Below are positions 48,815 to 60,972 of a stretch of DNA of 64,000 bases, piece after piece. Positions within the stretch are counted from its first letter, which is position 1. Each line of letters starts with the position of its first letter. The notes below the pieces were generated by a model. It searched no databases, was not told the DNA's origin, and worked only from the letters and a program-made list of their open reading frames with translations. The DNA comes from Cornus controversa (lineage: Eukaryota > Streptophyta > Magnoliopsida > Cornales > Cornaceae). The translations under genes and the position numbers were made by a program. The stretch covers positions 19,570,806 through 19,634,805 of the forward strand of contig CM048848.1 in the NCBI GenBank assembly GCA_026545225.1, read 5' to 3'.

Positions 48815-49421
48815 CTTATTATGAAAGATATTATTGTATTAGTATTGTTTAATATGTGATATATCATAAATTATTGTTATATTTTTATCTATTATCTATA
48901 AAAGTTATAATGTACATTTTAATTTAAAATGGTAACTAAATATGAATTATATTATATATTTTGTTTTTTCTACTTTTAAAAATAGTTAATTAATAATATA
49001 ATATATTTTATTTACATAGTTGGTAATATATGAAATTATATAATATAAGTTTATCTATTATCTATAACATTATACATTTTAACATATACAAAATAAAATT
49101 ATATTATATATATTTTGAAAAAAATGTAATTAAAACTTTATATTTATAAAATGTTTTAACTATATATTTATCATAAATTATTGTTGTCATAACTATTATT
49201 AATTATATTATTTAGTAATATAAATATATATTATTAATTATACACACGACACTATAACATTAATAATATAATTAATTAATAAATTATCATAATAACAAGA
49301 TATATATATATACATGTATAATATTATATTATAATCTCATCTTTGTAATTATTCCATATGATTTGTGTTGGCAATATAATTTGTTAATGTCCTGAATAAT
49401 ATACTGTATTAATATAGTTTA
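48815..49421 (+). repeat. AT-rich array, segment left of Athila
   Basis: Diverged copies of the array at 32999-37629 in the same orientation, for example 'gtattgtttaatatgtgatatatcataaatta' near 48837. It continues on the far side of the Athila insertion at 62387. Confidence 0.8.
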
Positions 49422-49426
49422 CTATG

Positions 49427-50839
49427 TGATGTGGTCGGAACTAAATTATATTGTAAGCTTAATTTTGCCCTTTTTATCAAAATATAATTTAACCACTCGC
49501 AAGAGCACGAATCTTTGTAGATAAGGTTCTATATAGAGGGTATCGATCCCACGAGGACTAGTCGTTAATTGTCATAAAGAAAGATTAATTCTACTTTAAT
49601 TCTAAAAACAGGTTTTTGGTTTTGTGTTTAAAACTATTACGTAAATGAAATGACGATAAAATTAAAGAGTAAAGTTGGGAGAGAGAACTAGGGTTGGTTT
49701 CCACCACTAGCCATTCACATGTTCATAAGTGTAGCCAGCATGGGATTCATTAATTAAATGCCTAACAATGTCATTAGGCTTGTGACCTCAATGACATATC
49801 AAAAGATCAATGTGTGTGCTAACCTATCATAATCCATCTTCAACAAGCATAGCTCTTCAACCTAACTAACTACCTAATTACTCTACTCTCTACGTAAACA
49901 CTACATGCATCCAAACTACCTTGTCTTGGCATGGTCTATACAAACTAGCATCACACATTCATTTAAACACCATTATCTAGCCATCATTTGCACTTCTTGT
50001 GGAATATGCAAATGTTGTGCATTCAAGTGACAAAACCTACTCTAAGACAAGAATAAATTTCATATCAAATGAATATATATAAGAAATGTATTTGTGTACA
50101 TAATCACTAGGCTAAATAATCAACATTTAATTACAAATCCCCAAGAGCTACAAAGATGAACAAGTTTACATGGCTAGGGGTTGAAACCAACACCCTAGTA
50201 GAAGAGTTAGTTGCTCATGGTTGCCTTGCACCCTTCCATTGATGAAGAGAATGAAGCTTCTTGGTCTGGTTCAGCTTTTCTCTTCCTCTCCCGAAGGTCT
50301 CTCCTCAAGTCTTCTGATGTGTATGTTGAGAGATATGAGATATGTGGCTTTTGGTGCTTTTTGTATGCTTTTTGGCTCCTTTGGGCCCACCATATATATA
50401 TATATATATATCATTATATATATCTCTTGTATCAAGAAAGCCCCCAAAAGTCTTGTTCAAGTCAGACAATCCCCCTAAGTCGTGCAAAAAGGGGGATTTT
50501 GTTGCAAGTGGGAGAGCAGGTGAGCAAGTGGCCAAGTGGGCTCTGCAGCATTTCGATTGATCGAAATTGCATTTCGATTGATCGAGATTTCGATCAATCG
50601 AAATGAGAATCGAAATCTCGATTGATCGAAATCCACATCTCGATTGATCGAGATGCCTTGGCAACATTTTCTGATTTCATCTCTTGACTGCAGAAAGCTT
50701 CCAACTTTGCTCCATTTACTCCAATACCTGCAAAACATCAAAAATACAAAAATACCGTAAACATATCTCGGTAAACGCAAAAACGGAACTAACATATGCA
50801 ATAAAGATGGTTCAAATGCATAGAATTGAACACTTATCA
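49427..50839 (-). repeat. 3' LTR of Athila
   Basis: 1413 bp with TGATGTGGTCGG at the left and CACTTATCA at the right in + orientation. It is near-identical to 60973-62381. It contains the palindromic CGATCAATCG cluster (50549-50655) and a TA repeat (50391-50420). Confidence 0.95.
50549..50655. repeat. Palindromic CGATCAATCG cluster, Athila 3' LTR
   Basis: About six copies of TCGATTGATCGA or its mirror TCGATCAATCGA lie within about 105 bases and can form hairpins. The same cluster lies at 62092-62198 in the other LTR and in the solo LTR near 19765. Confidence 0.88.
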
Positions 50840-50850
50840 CACCCCCAAAC
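50840..50850 (-). other. Polypurine tract of Athila
   Basis: On the minus strand GTTTGGGGGTG lies directly before the 3' LTR. A similar copy (acccccaaactta) lies at about 51948-51960. Confidence 0.75.
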
Positions 50851-52651
50851 TTACATATTGCTAGTCCCTTAGCAATACAATATTACAAAAATGAAATCAA
50901 CTATCTTATACAAAAGTTTAATCATGCTCAGTCATCAACTAGATAAAGGGCGCTCATCCATTCATTTCACAATTGGCAAATGCAACAAGTATTACAGAAC
51001 TATGTGGTCATTAGCAAAAATGGACTTTCACAAGCTATAAATGAACGACAGTCCCCACATACTGGCCAGCCCGAACAACTATAACAGTTCCAACCCCAAA
51101 ATCCTCTTTGAAAAGTGAACATGCATTCTAACGTGTGGCTTTTGTCATATTTGGAGAAGAAAACGAACAAATCTGTTTTTAAGAGAAAAACTCATTGAAA
51201 ATGCTCAACACGGCTGTTTCATTATCACAAAACATTCATGATTGCTCATGTGCGGATGACCGTGCAATGCTTAGCTCTTTTTGCTTTCTTGTAAGCCCAT
51301 GTAGCGGCATTGGGCCAATGACTCCCAAACCAATTGGTTTTAGGGCATTAGGCGAAGAAGCACCCCTCGGACTTAATAACCGAGCTTACAAGGCGATGAG
51401 CGTAAGCAAGCCACCCGCTTATTACTGCTCAACCTTACACACTTTTACACGAATATTTCCTACTTTGAGGCATAGAAATCCGGTTTATTTAGTGAGAAGG
51501 CTTATTACATATTTTTCTCTTTTTATTTCTTTCTTTTTTTTTTTTACAACAACCGGAAGAACTTATTCTTTAAGTTGTTTAGATAAAAACAGAAATTTTC
51601 AAAAATTCTCCCTCAGACTTATACCCCACAATTTAAAATGCATGTGTGCGAATTTGTGCGGTTAAGGACAAATTTAGGGCAAGAACTGTACGTGCTCGAA
51701 TTTGGACAATAATGTAGACCGTTCTAGTCTACTATAAAGCTTGCAAAAGTGCGGGTATTTACAATGTTAAAGTTCTTAACTACCTGCTGCATTTACCTCG
51801 GACATTTATTCGAATGATCTTCCTTTAAAAAGCAAGACATCATAGCAAGCATGCAAAAATATCAAAGAAAAAAAAAACTGCTCTACAATGACACTCAATA
51901 TAATGACTGAACATTGCATGTATATGCAAGTGGTATAGCATACCGCACCCCCAAACTTATATGCAACATTGTCCTCAATGTTTGGACAAGAAGAACAAGG
52001 AAAGAAGTTACCGGGATGGCAGAAGGCGAGAAAAATGGTATTCCACTGCGGCGGTCATCCTGTAAATAAGAAAAACCTGCACAGAATACCAACTGGATAC
52101 CACGAGCATTAAAAGGAACAAAAAGTAGATAAATAGAACAAAATGAAATAATTACGCACAAACAGACAATGCCAATATCACTGTATATCTAATGGTCTGA
52201 ACTGGTGTTTCCCAATTGTCTAAGAGGTCTATGCGACAAGATATTGACTATCCAGGCGCGCTAACGTATAGCACGCAAAGGGGCTGCCTTTCTTTATTAC
52301 CTCCATACTGTGTTGAAGCAATCTCAACAGTATTGGGAATTAAAACCAGGCGGTAATAAACGGAAATCATCAACTGAATCGCATATAACAATTAGACAAG
52401 TGGTACTACATACATAGTCAAAGTATAGAGAACAGATAAATTGACGGAAAGCAAAAAGAAAAGACAGTAAAGATGACACATGTCATAAAAGAAAATATAA
52501 ATGTATTCCATACAGATGAAAATGCGTTTCAGTACAAAGTGTACATGTAGGTGGAATACGCAAAAAGAAACTAAACATGGCCAACATGGCCTATCAAAAA
52601 TAAAGAAAGAAAAATACAGAAAGTAAAGCATAAAAGGTGAATAAAGTGCAG
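50851..52651 (-). other. Non-coding spacer of Athila, third ORF to 3' LTR
   Basis: No gene is recognised; open frames here are shadows. A long untranslated region before the 3' LTR is usual in Athila elements. Confidence 0.6.
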
Positions 52652-53880
52652 CTACTCGAGGGCGGGTGGTGGTGGTGGTGGCTCGGTGGGAGCAGAAGTG
52701 GAGGTGGAGGCTCGACCTGCGAACAGGAACTGCAGATCCTGCCGGAAGGCTCGGAACTCGTCTAAGATCGCTCTCTGGCCCTGTACTAGAGAAGAAATGT
52801 CCGTCCGAATACCTGCCAGCTGACTCTGCGTCACCTGGACGTGCTCGTCAAAACCCTGCTGGAGCCGCTCTACGTCAGCTGCCAGGCAGGAATAGCCTAT
52901 CGCTAAGATATCATGCCGCTCTGCAGCGACATCCATCTCCTCCTCCTCCATCTCCTCGTCCTCTGTCTCAGCCCCTGCTGGCTCTCCCTCATCCATCTCC
53001 ACCGGGGCATCCATATCTACATCGTCCGGTGGATCACCCTGATGGGCCTGTCGCTCTAAGTGTCGCCTCACCCGATCCCACTGAGTAGATGTGAAACGGG
53101 TGGGCGGTGCCAACTGAATGTCAGTCCGACTGACCGGTATACTGGCACTGCTGAGAAAAGCAGCGATCAGGAATGGAAAGGGAAGCCGCCAACTCGCTGC
53201 TCTCCTCTTCCTCTTGTTGACGAGGCCATCCCAAACTTTGTGTATCTGCCCCCAGATAAGCGATGGGACAGAAAACCAAGCGCCCGTATGGAAAGCATAG
53301 AGGCAACGGAGGAGGTCGCCCCTGCGCTCGGCCACGTGCTGCAACGGACACGCGTTCTTGAGGAGAACGGTGTCCAGGAACCAATATCTGCTCGGGCACA
53401 TCGACTTGGACGTGCAGTTGTGGTTGGGCGTGGTAAACGCCCTGCCACACATGTCCATCACTATCGAGAAGAGCGTGGTGTCTGCTGGGAGCGCGGCACT
53501 ATAGAGTGGCTGACCGTCCGGGCCAACCATGTCCGGCGGCTGCTAGTGAGGAATGCCGAGCATATGAGCAATCTGGCTCGGCGTAATCGTGATCGTGACA
53601 GTGGCCACGGTAGTCTCGAGAGTATCTGGCGCTGTGCAGGAGTAGGTCATATGCTCGTAAAAGACCTGCACTAGGCGCTCGTGTGCCACGTCGGTGGGAG
53701 GCACACATAGCCGGTCGAGGCGACGCCTCCTGAGCTCGGCAACCGTCCACTCGGTGTCGGGACGCCTCTCGAACTCCGCTAAGTCGAAAACCTACTCCGG
53801 GTGGAACTTCCGGGACTGGAAGGCTCGCCCGGGCACGTCGCGAACAGCACCGGCGGCGTTCTTCACTCTCGCCATGGCCT
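52652..53880 (-). CDS. Athila third ORF (env-position, plant-transposon-protein-like)
   Basis: The largest open block is 53530-52652 (292 residues). Coding-like sequence in the same direction continues to about 53880 (start MARVKNAAGAVRDVPGRAFQ). The middle part (NACPLQHVAERRGDLLRCLY, FHTGAWFSVPSLIWGQIHKV) resembles the putative plant transposon protein family found in Athila elements. An acidic stretch (EDEEMEEEEMD) follows, then a probable coiled coil, and the C-terminus ends in prolines. I see no clear membrane segment or signal peptide. The ORF is GC-rich compared with its surroundings. Its function is unknown; it sits where Athila elements carry an env-like gene. It has at least one break. 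Confidence 0.7.
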
Positions 53881-53899
53881 CGGAACAGTCTGCACTGGA

Positions 53900-54540
53900 T
53901 TCCAAAAGATACGTAAATAAAAGATGAATAAGAAGAAAGTTAAACTACTACTAGACTAAAAGAATAAAAATAAAAATGTAGTCCTAGTCCAAGGTACTGA
54001 CAAAAATGCAAAAAAAAAAAAATTGCACTCGAAGAGGCAATGTGAACGGGTGCAGCCGAAACGAAGGTGCCGCGGTTACACACCATACACTAAGAGTTTG
54101 AAACGAAGAAAATGCCAAATCCCACTCCTACATGAATTCCTACCCCCCCGAAACCCACGAAATCTCGTTATACATATCGCAATCGCAACCATCTACCCCA
54201 AAATTAGCTAACTATGTTTAGTCTGCCGTAAGACTATCAAAATGGCGAGAGAGTAAACAAAAAGTAGCCATGCATCACTTACCTCGTGAGGAAGAAGATG
54301 AACGGCTCAACCGAAGAAAACTCCACTCGCAGCCGCGAAGAGAAGATCGCGCAAGTGCTAGCGACGGCGTCGGACTGCGTCGGATGGCGGCGGATGATCG
54401 GGAATGGAAGATCGAGTGCTCGGGAGTGCTTGGAGAAGGCTTGGATCGCACAGAGGGAGAGAAGAAGTCGGATGGTCTTTTAAAATGGGAGGGAAGCCCA
54501 ACGGTTTAAATAGATTTTCGGCTCACGTGCAGGCTCCGTG
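53900..54540 (-). other. Athila spacer before the third ORF
   Basis: No gene is recognised. The part at 54290-54480 is relatively GC-rich with short open frames on the + strand that look like chance. Confidence 0.5.
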
Positions 54541-54542
54541 TG

Positions 54543-54885
54543 CATTTCGATTGATCGAAATGTGCATTTCGATCAATCGAAATTTCGATTGATCGAAATC
54601 TTGCTTCGATCAATCGAAAATTCCTTCCCTGAATCACATTTTTACTTCGATCAATTGAACATTTAATTGATGCAATCGAACTTTTATTTCGATCAATCGA
54701 AATTCCATTTCGATCAATCGAAAGTTTCGATCGATCGAAGACCTATCGAAGTGCAATCGAAGAATACCACCTCTCGGGACTTTGGACTTGGCAAATCTCT
54801 GCAATTTTTCGATCAATCGAAACCAAAATTTCTATCAATCGAAAGTTTCGATTGATCAAAATCTTGGTTTCGATCAATCGAAATG
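54543..54885. repeat. Palindromic TTTCGATCAATCGAAA array in Athila internal region
   Basis: About a dozen copies of TTTCGATCAATCGAAA or variants (TTCGATTGATCGAA, TTTCGATCGATCGAAG) occur in 340 bp, between pol and the third ORF. The motif is the same palindrome as in the LTRs, but here with a TTTC...GAAA frame and more copies. Confidence 0.88.
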
Positions 54886-55053
54886 CTCAAAAACAGTCAG
54901 TTTAAAATATGCTTCAGGGACTTGGATATTTGGGAATTAGATACTACATTGCTTAGATACAAACCTACTTTGGATTAAAGGGACATCATGGAAGCTTGAT
55001 AGCTACCATGGCTTCGCCACCTTACACGTCTATGGCGCGACGTCCGAATCGGC

Positions 55054-58000
55054 TCATGAGTCAAAATACACGGGATCCGTCAAAGTGACGACATCCACGT
55101 ATTCGGTGGTGACTTGGTCATCCACGCACACTTTTAAGCGCTGCCCGTTTACTTTGAATATCGAGCCATCTTTCAAGTCCTTCAATTCCACCGCTCCGTG
55201 GAGAGCGACGGAATTAACCAAAAATGGACCATCCCAACGGGAGCGAAGTTTTTCGGGAAACAAATGTAGGCGCGAGTTGTACAACCAAACTTTTTGGCCC
55301 GGCGAAAATGTTTTGACTCGAATATTACGATCATGAAAGGCTTTGGACTTTGCCTTATAGATTTTTGCATTCTCATACGCGTCATGTCGCAATTCTTCCA
55401 ATTCATTTAATTGAAGCTTTCGATTAGAATCGGCCTTTTTCATGTCAAAATTGAAGGTCTTGGTGGCCCACATAGCTTTATGCTCCAATTCAATCGGAAG
55501 ATGGCACGCCTTGCCATAAACTAACCGATAAGGTGACATTCCAATGGGAGTTTTATATGCGGTTCGGTATGCCCATAATGCATCATTTAGTCGCAATGAC
55601 CAATCCTTCCGGTCGGGCCGAACAGTTTTCTGAAGAATGTTCTTAATCTCCCTATTGGATACTTCTACTTGGCCACTAGTTTGAGGATGGTAGGGGGTGG
55701 CTACTTTGTGCGTGACGGAGTATTTGAGAAGCAAGGTTCGAAGGAACCGGTTACAGAAATGCTTACCTCCGTCACTGATGATGGCCCGAGGCGTACCAAA
55801 CCAGCTAAAAATGTTAGCTTGAATGAATTTAACCACGACTGCGTGATCGTTGGTTTTGGTAGCAACGGCTTCTATCCACTTAGATACGTAGTCCACCGCC
55901 ACAAGTATGTACTCATGACCAGTAGAGGGTGAAAATGGTCCCATGAAGTCAATGCCCCACACATCAAATATTTCAATGACAAGAATAGGGTTAAGAGGCA
56001 TCATGTCCTTCCGAGACATCGCGCCAAGGCACTGACATCGCTCACACGAGCGGCAGAATGAATATGCATCCCGATGAAGTGTCGGCCAGAAAAATCCGCT
56101 TTGAAGAATTTTTGCTACTGTTTTCTTAGCACTAAAGTGTCCCCCACAAGCGAGTGTATGACAAAATTTAAGAATGCTTTGGAATTCACTATTGGGTACA
56201 CACTTACGAATTATTTGATCGGGGCAGTATTTGAACAATTGAGGATCGTCCCAATAATATGATCGGGATTGGGAGAGAAAACGATCCTTCTCTTGCTTGG
56301 TCCAAGAAGATGGTATTTTACCGGTTGCCAAGTAATTAACCACATCCGCATACCAAGGGATACTCTCTTGAGAGATGACAAAGAGTTGTTCATCCAGGAA
56401 CGATTCACAAACTGGAATGGAATTATGAAGGGATTCAACAAGAATTCTAGAAAGGTGGTCAGCTACCACATTTTCTGTTCCCTTTTTGTCTCTAATCTCA
56501 AAATTGAACTCTTGCAACAAGAGTATCCATCGGATCAACCTAGGCTTGGTGTCCTTTTTCGCCAAAAGATGCCGGAGGGCAGCATGGTCCGAATAGACAA
56601 TGACCTTTGAACCTAATAAATAAGCTCGAAATTTGTCTAATGCAAATACTACCGCAAGCAACTCCTTTTCTGTTGTGGTATAATTGATTTGAGCATCGGA
56701 AAGGGTTTTACATGCGTAATAGATGACATGTGGCAGTTTGTCTACTCGTTGCCCTAAGACCGCACCCATGGCATAGTCAGATGCATCACACATAATCTCA
56801 AATGGGAGAGCCCAATTTGGAGGGATTAGAATTGGAGCGGTTGTAAGCATGGCGCGGAGTTTTTCAAAAGCGTCAAGGCACGCTTCATCAAAGGTAAAGC
56901 AAGACTCTTTTTCAAGAAGGCGACACAAAGGCCGAGAGATCTTGCTAAAGTCTTTGATGAAACGGCGATAAAAGCCCGCATGCCCAAGGAATGAACGAAT
57001 CTCTCTCACCGTGGATGGTGGAGGAAGTTTGGAAATGAGCTCAACCTTGGCTTTATCAACCTCTATTCCTCGCTTAGACACAATATGCCCTAGGACAATA
57101 CCCTCTTGAACCATAAAGTGACTCTTTTCCCAACTAAGAATTAGGTTGGTTTCTTGACATCGTTTGAGAACACAAGCTAGATTTTGGAGGCATGATTCAT
57201 ATGAAGGCCCAAAAATGGAAAAATCATCCATGAACACTTCTAAGAATTTTTCCACCATGTCCGAGAAGATAGACATCATACACCGTTGAAAAGTTGCCGG
57301 TGCATTGCACAACCCAAAGGGCATGCGTCTATAAGCAAATATGCCGAAGGGACATGTAAAGGTGGTTTTCTCTTGGTCCCTCGGGTCTATAGCAACCTGA
57401 TTATAGCCGGAATATCCATCCAAAAAGCAATAAAAGCTTTGCCCGGCCAATCTCTCCAATATTTGATCAATGAATGGGAGGGGGAAGTGATCTTTCCGAG
57501 TGGCTGAATTTAATTTCCTATAATCAATGCACACTCTCCATCCTGTGGTGGTGCGTTGGGGAACTAATTCACCCTTATCATTAGGTTGCACCGTAATACC
57601 AGACTTCTTTGGAACCACTTGAGTGGGACTAACCCACTTGCTATCAGAGATGGGGTATATGATCCCCGCATCTAGTAACTTCACCACCTCCTTCATTACA
57701 ACGTCCTTCATGTTTGGATTCAATCGACGTTGTGCCTCCCTTGAGGTCTTTGCATCCTCTTCCAAGTGTATGCGATGCATACAAACAGAAGGGTCTATTC
57801 CCTTAAGATCTACCACACTCCATCCTATTGCTTCTTTGTGCTCTTTGAGCACCTTTATGAGTTCCAATTCTTGATCATTTGTGAGATTGGAAGCAATAAT
57901 GACTGGAAGGGTCTCATTTGCGCCCAAGAAAACATACTTGAGTGTAGCTGGAAGAGGCTTGAGCTCAAGTTGTGGTGGGGAAATTAAAGAAGGAGTTTGG

Positions 58001-58569
58001 GGAGTTTTGGACAAAGGGGGCAAGGGTTCTCTCGGAACTCTCCACTTAGGCAAATCCATGACAGTATTAACATCGAGCATGGAATTGACTTCACATATGG
58101 ATTGCTCAATGTCAAAATCATCATAGTTAAAATGATTTAGGCATGCCTCTAAAGGGTCCGTGGAAAGAATAGAAGGAAGTGCTTCTTGAACAAGGTCGTC
58201 CACAACATCGACACAAAAGCACTCACTTTCATCGTCGGTTGTGTGGTGGGAAGCATTGAAGATGTTCAAGCAGACTTTCATATTCCCAAAAGAGATGTCC
58301 ATCACTCCAGTACGGCAATTAACGCAAGCGTTTGCCGTGGCCAAGAATGGACGACCTAGAATGATAGGGTTATGGTGATTCAGATTTTGAACTGGTTCCG
58401 TGTCAAGGACTATGAAGTCCACCGAAAAATAGAATTTGTCCACTTGAATGATGACATCCTCAATGATGCCACGTGGTTGCTTCACCGAACGGTCGGCAAG
58501 TTGCAACACAACCGTGGTATGCTTAAGTTCCCCCAAACCTAGTTGTTGGTAAACTGAGAATGGAAGCAA
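55054..58569 (-). CDS. Athila pol polyprotein (PR-RT-RH-IN)
   Basis: An open frame of 1171 residues. The retropepsin part is at about residues 1-110 ([15 protein letters not shown]). Reverse transcriptase is at about 300-500 ([20 protein letters not shown]; the FMDDFSIFG catalytic block near 446). RNase H is at about 585-700 ([26 protein letters not shown]). The integrase zinc-binding HHCC region is at about 800-840 and the DDE core at about 865-1010 ([28 protein letters not shown]). A C-terminal domain follows. There is no chromodomain, as expected for Athila. The enzymes copy the element's RNA into DNA and insert it. The upstream gag frame follows the usual gag-pol order. Confidence 0.95.
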   Translation of the reverse strand: MLPFSVYQQLGLGELKHTTVVLQLADRSVKQPRGIIEDVIIQVDKFYFSVDFIVLDTEPVQNLNHHNPIILGRPFLATANACVNCRTGVMDISFGNMKVCLNIFNASHHTTDDESECFCVDVVDDLVQEALPSILSTDPLEACLNHFNYDDFDIEQSICEVNSMLDVNTVMDLPKWRVPREPLPPLSKTPQTPSLISPPQLELKPLPATLKYVFLGANETLPVIIASNLTNDQELELIKVLKEHKEAIGWSVVDLKGIDPSVCMHRIHLEEDAKTSREAQRRLNPNMKDVVMKEVVKLLDAGIIYPISDSKWVSPTQVVPKKSGITVQPNDKGELVPQRTTTGWRVCIDYRKLNSATRKDHFPLPFIDQILERLAGQSFYCFLDGYSGYNQVAIDPRDQEKTTFTCPFGIFAYRRMPFGLCNAPATFQRCMMSIFSDMVEKFLEVFMDDFSIFGPSYESCLQNLACVLKRCQETNLILSWEKSHFMVQEGIVLGHIVSKRGIEVDKAKVELISKLPPPSTVREIRSFLGHAGFYRRFIKDFSKISRPLCRLLEKESCFTFDEACLDAFEKLRAMLTTAPILIPPNWALPFEIMCDASDYAMGAVLGQRVDKLPHVIYYACKTLSDAQINYTTTEKELLAVVFALDKFRAYLLGSKVIVYSDHAALRHLLAKKDTKPRLIRWILLLQEFNFEIRDKKGTENVVADHLSRILVESLHNSIPVCESFLDEQLFVISQESIPWYADVVNYLATGKIPSSWTKQEKDRFLSQSRSYYWDDPQLFKYCPDQIIRKCVPNSEFQSILKFCHTLACGGHFSAKKTVAKILQSGFFWPTLHRDAYSFCRSCERCQCLGAMSRKDMMPLNPILVIEIFDVWGIDFMGPFSPSTGHEYILVAVDYVSKWIEAVATKTNDHAVVVKFIQANIFSWFGTPRAIISDGGKHFCNRFLRTLLLKYSVTHKVATPYHPQTSGQVEVSNREIKNILQKTVRPDRKDWSLRLNDALWAYRTAYKTPIGMSPYRLVYGKACHLPIELEHKAMWATKTFNFDMKKADSNRKLQLNELEELRHDAYENAKIYKAKSKAFHDRNIRVKTFSPGQKVWLYNSRLHLFPEKLRSRWDGPFLVNSVALHGAVELKDLKDGSIFKVNGQRLKVCVDDQVTTEYVDVVTLTDPVYFDS

Positions 58570-58611
58570 ATTGACACTAGCCCCTAGATCAAGAAGTGCT
58601 TTTTCAAAAGA

Positions 58612-60687
58612 TTAATTTCCGATGGTGCACGAAATGGTCGGAGCACCCGGATCTTTGAATTTAGGAGGGGCTTGGTGTTGAAAAATGGAGCTTATGTGCT
58701 CAGTTAAGAGGACTTTCTTAGGAACTTTATTCCTAGATTTGCGCTTTTGAGTGCATAAGTCCTTCAAGAATTTCGCATAGGAGGGAATTTGTCGAATAGC
58801 ATCAAGGAGAGGGAGATTGATCTTTACTTGTTTGAAGATCTCCATCATGTCTTGGATTTTCTCTCCTTGCTTCCCGAAATGAGAAGGTTCCTTCAATCGT
58901 TGAGGAAAAGGAACCGGAGGTTCATAAGAGGTGTCAAGATTTGGAATTGATGATGACACAACTTCACTTGCCTTTCCTTTTGGATTAAAAGGGGTATTTT
59001 GCAAATTTGGATTTGACGGAAACAATTTTGGATTTAATTGGGATTCTTTTGGATTTTTAGGTTGCTCTTGTAATTCCTTTCTCTCTTCCTCTCCTACCTT
59101 GGAGTTAATGGTTTTACCACTCCTCAAGGTTGTGATTGATTGAACTTGCTCTGGAGGAGCACTACAATTTGAAGATGATGGATCTTCAATCAAATGGACA
59201 CATTTGGGATTCGCCACCGGTTGACTCGGCAACTTACCTTCCTCCCTTCTATTTAAGGCATTAGCTAGTTGCCCGATTTGAGCTTCTAACCTAGCCATAG
59301 ATTGAGCGTTGGCTTCAAGCTTAGCGATTGATTGAGAGTGAGTTTGCAATAAGCGGGTGTTGGCCTCAAGATTGCTTATCACTCGTTCTTCAAAGCTTTG
59401 GCTTCTTGGAGGAGGTGGTGGTTGTTGGTAATTTGATCTTTGATTGTAAGGTTGAGGGTTTGGCCTATAATGAGGCTGTTGAGATTGGGAATTAAAAGAA
59501 CTTTGCCCTTGGAAAGAGGGACTTGATTCTTGATTCTTCCATGAAAAAGCCGGATGGTTCTTGTAACCAGGATTGTACGTGTTCGAATATGGATCATTCA
59601 TTTGTTTAGCGTACAAGGCATTCGCTTGCTCTTGAGCATAATCGGGGGATTGTCCGGCAATAGGACAATCTCGCACAAAATGCGAAGTGCTATAGCAAAA
59701 CGAACACCCCTCCTGATTTTGGACAGATTGGTTAGGAATAGGCAGCCCATTTTTCATGATTAAATCCATTTTTCGGGACAAGGCTTCTACTTGCATGGCT
59801 ACCTCATCTACCCGTGAAATCTCATGCACTCCTCTACAAGGTTGGGTGGCCTTCCCTTTCCTAGTGGAGGAGCGTTGAGCTGAATTGTTGCTTAGGGTTT
59901 GAAAAAGTTTCCATGCCTCATCGGGGCTTTTCAAAAGGTACCCACCCCCACACGCGGAGTCTATCATTTGTCTATGTTGCTCACTCACCCCATCATAAAA
60001 ACTTTGCACTAGCTGCCATTTTGGGACAGCATGATGCGGACAAGATTTTAAGAGATCTTTTAACCTCTCCCACGTCTCATGGAATTGTTCTTGGTCAATT
60101 TGGGTGAATCCGGTGATTGCTCGCCGAATATCACTTGTCTTACCCATTGGGAAGTATTTTTTTAAGAACTCTATTTGCATTTCCGCCCAAGAATGGATTG
60201 AGTTGGGTTCTAGGGAATTGAACCAACTTCTAGCCTTATCTTTTAGGGAAAATGGAAACATACGTAGCTTTAGATCATCCTCCGTAAAGTGTGGTACACG
60301 AATGGTGGAACACACGAAAAAGAAGTAATCTAAGTGCCGGTATGGATCCTCATTAGGAAGACCGTGAAAGCTGTTAAGAAGGTTGAGGGTGGAGGACTTT
60401 ATTTCAAATTGATTTGCCGCTACATCCGGAAATTGAATACACGAAGGTACTTCAAATGTAGTCGGAAGGTAAAAGTCCATAAGCAACTCTCCTTGAGGAG
60501 GTGGTGGTGGAGGTGGTTGTTCATGATTAAAAGGAGGTAGACCGGGAGGTTGTCTCTCATTTGGTTCCATGTTTTCAGTTCTAGGCAAAATAGGGTCCCT
60601 AGAGGTTCCTCTACGTTGTCTAAGTGTTCGTTCAAGTTCACTATTACAAGGAAGCAAAGGAAGTGACAATGACCGTCTACCTAGCAT
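58612..60687 (-). CDS. Athila gag polyprotein
   Basis: An open frame of 691 residues. A proline-rich N-terminal part (PPPPPPPQGELL, about 55-65) precedes the retrotransposon gag domain at about residues 110-280 (MFPFSLKDKARSWFNSLEPN; CPHHAVPKWQLVQSFYDGV). A CCHC zinc knuckle follows near 330 (CSFCYSTSHFVRDC), then a Q/N/P-rich linker and coiled-coil-like repeats (LEANARLL...-type at about 430-480). It would form the capsid and package the RNA. Length and order fit Athila gag. Confidence 0.93.
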   Translation of the reverse strand: MLGRRSLSLPLLPCNSELERTLRQRRGTSRDPILPRTENMEPNERQPPGLPPFNHEQPPPPPPPQGELLMDFYLPTTFEVPSCIQFPDVAANQFEIKSSTLNLLNSFHGLPNEDPYRHLDYFFFVCSTIRVPHFTEDDLKLRMFPFSLKDKARSWFNSLEPNSIHSWAEMQIEFLKKYFPMGKTSDIRRAITGFTQIDQEQFHETWERLKDLLKSCPHHAVPKWQLVQSFYDGVSEQHRQMIDSACGGGYLLKSPDEAWKLFQTLSNNSAQRSSTRKGKATQPCRGVHEISRVDEVAMQVEALSRKMDLIMKNGLPIPNQSVQNQEGCSFCYSTSHFVRDCPIAGQSPDYAQEQANALYAKQMNDPYSNTYNPGYKNHPAFSWKNQESSPSFQGQSSFNSQSQQPHYRPNPQPYNQRSNYQQPPPPPRSQSFEERVISNLEANTRLLQTHSQSIAKLEANAQSMARLEAQIGQLANALNRREEGKLPSQPVANPKCVHLIEDPSSSNCSAPPEQVQSITTLRSGKTINSKVGEEERKELQEQPKNPKESQLNPKLFPSNPNLQNTPFNPKGKASEVVSSSIPNLDTSYEPPVPFPQRLKEPSHFGKQGEKIQDMMEIFKQVKINLPLLDAIRQIPSYAKFLKDLCTQKRKSRNKVPKKVLLTEHISSIFQHQAPPKFKDPGAPTISCTIGN

Positions 60688-60948
60688 GCATTAACAATTG
60701 AACAGCACCTCTACACACAAAGTAACAATAATATATACAAAAGAATGTGAATGATTCAAACCACCAATTTTTGAAGTTATACTCACAAAGGGTTCCAATT
60801 TGAATTCTTCTAGATGCCCGCAATGTGGTATACCTAAAATCAAGAAGTTTGAGATATAAGAACAAGATATATACAAAAAGAATGAAAGAATTTCTAGCCT
60901 AAGAATTAAACCAGATTTAATCTTCCAATGGCGACAATTAAACCGTAG

Positions 60949-60966
60949 TCCCCGGCAACGGCGCCA
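60949..60966 (-). other. Primer-binding site of Athila
   Basis: On the minus strand TGGCGCCGTTGCCGGGGA lies a few bases inside the 5' LTR. This is the known Athila primer site. Confidence 0.9.
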
Positions 60967-60972
60967 AAATTT

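Noticed and set aside
50211-50840. Open frames on both strands in the Athila LTR (repeated near 61767-62397)
   Set aside because: Duplicated because the LTR is duplicated; they arise from palindromic and low-complexity parts and have no protein features.
51195-51665. 156-residue + strand frame in the Athila spacer
   Set aside because: No family resemblance, opposite to the element's strand, and spacers of this length hold chance frames.
53060-53674. 204-residue + strand frame opposite the Athila third ORF
   Set aside because: Mirror of a GC-rich coding strand, where stops are rare on both strands.
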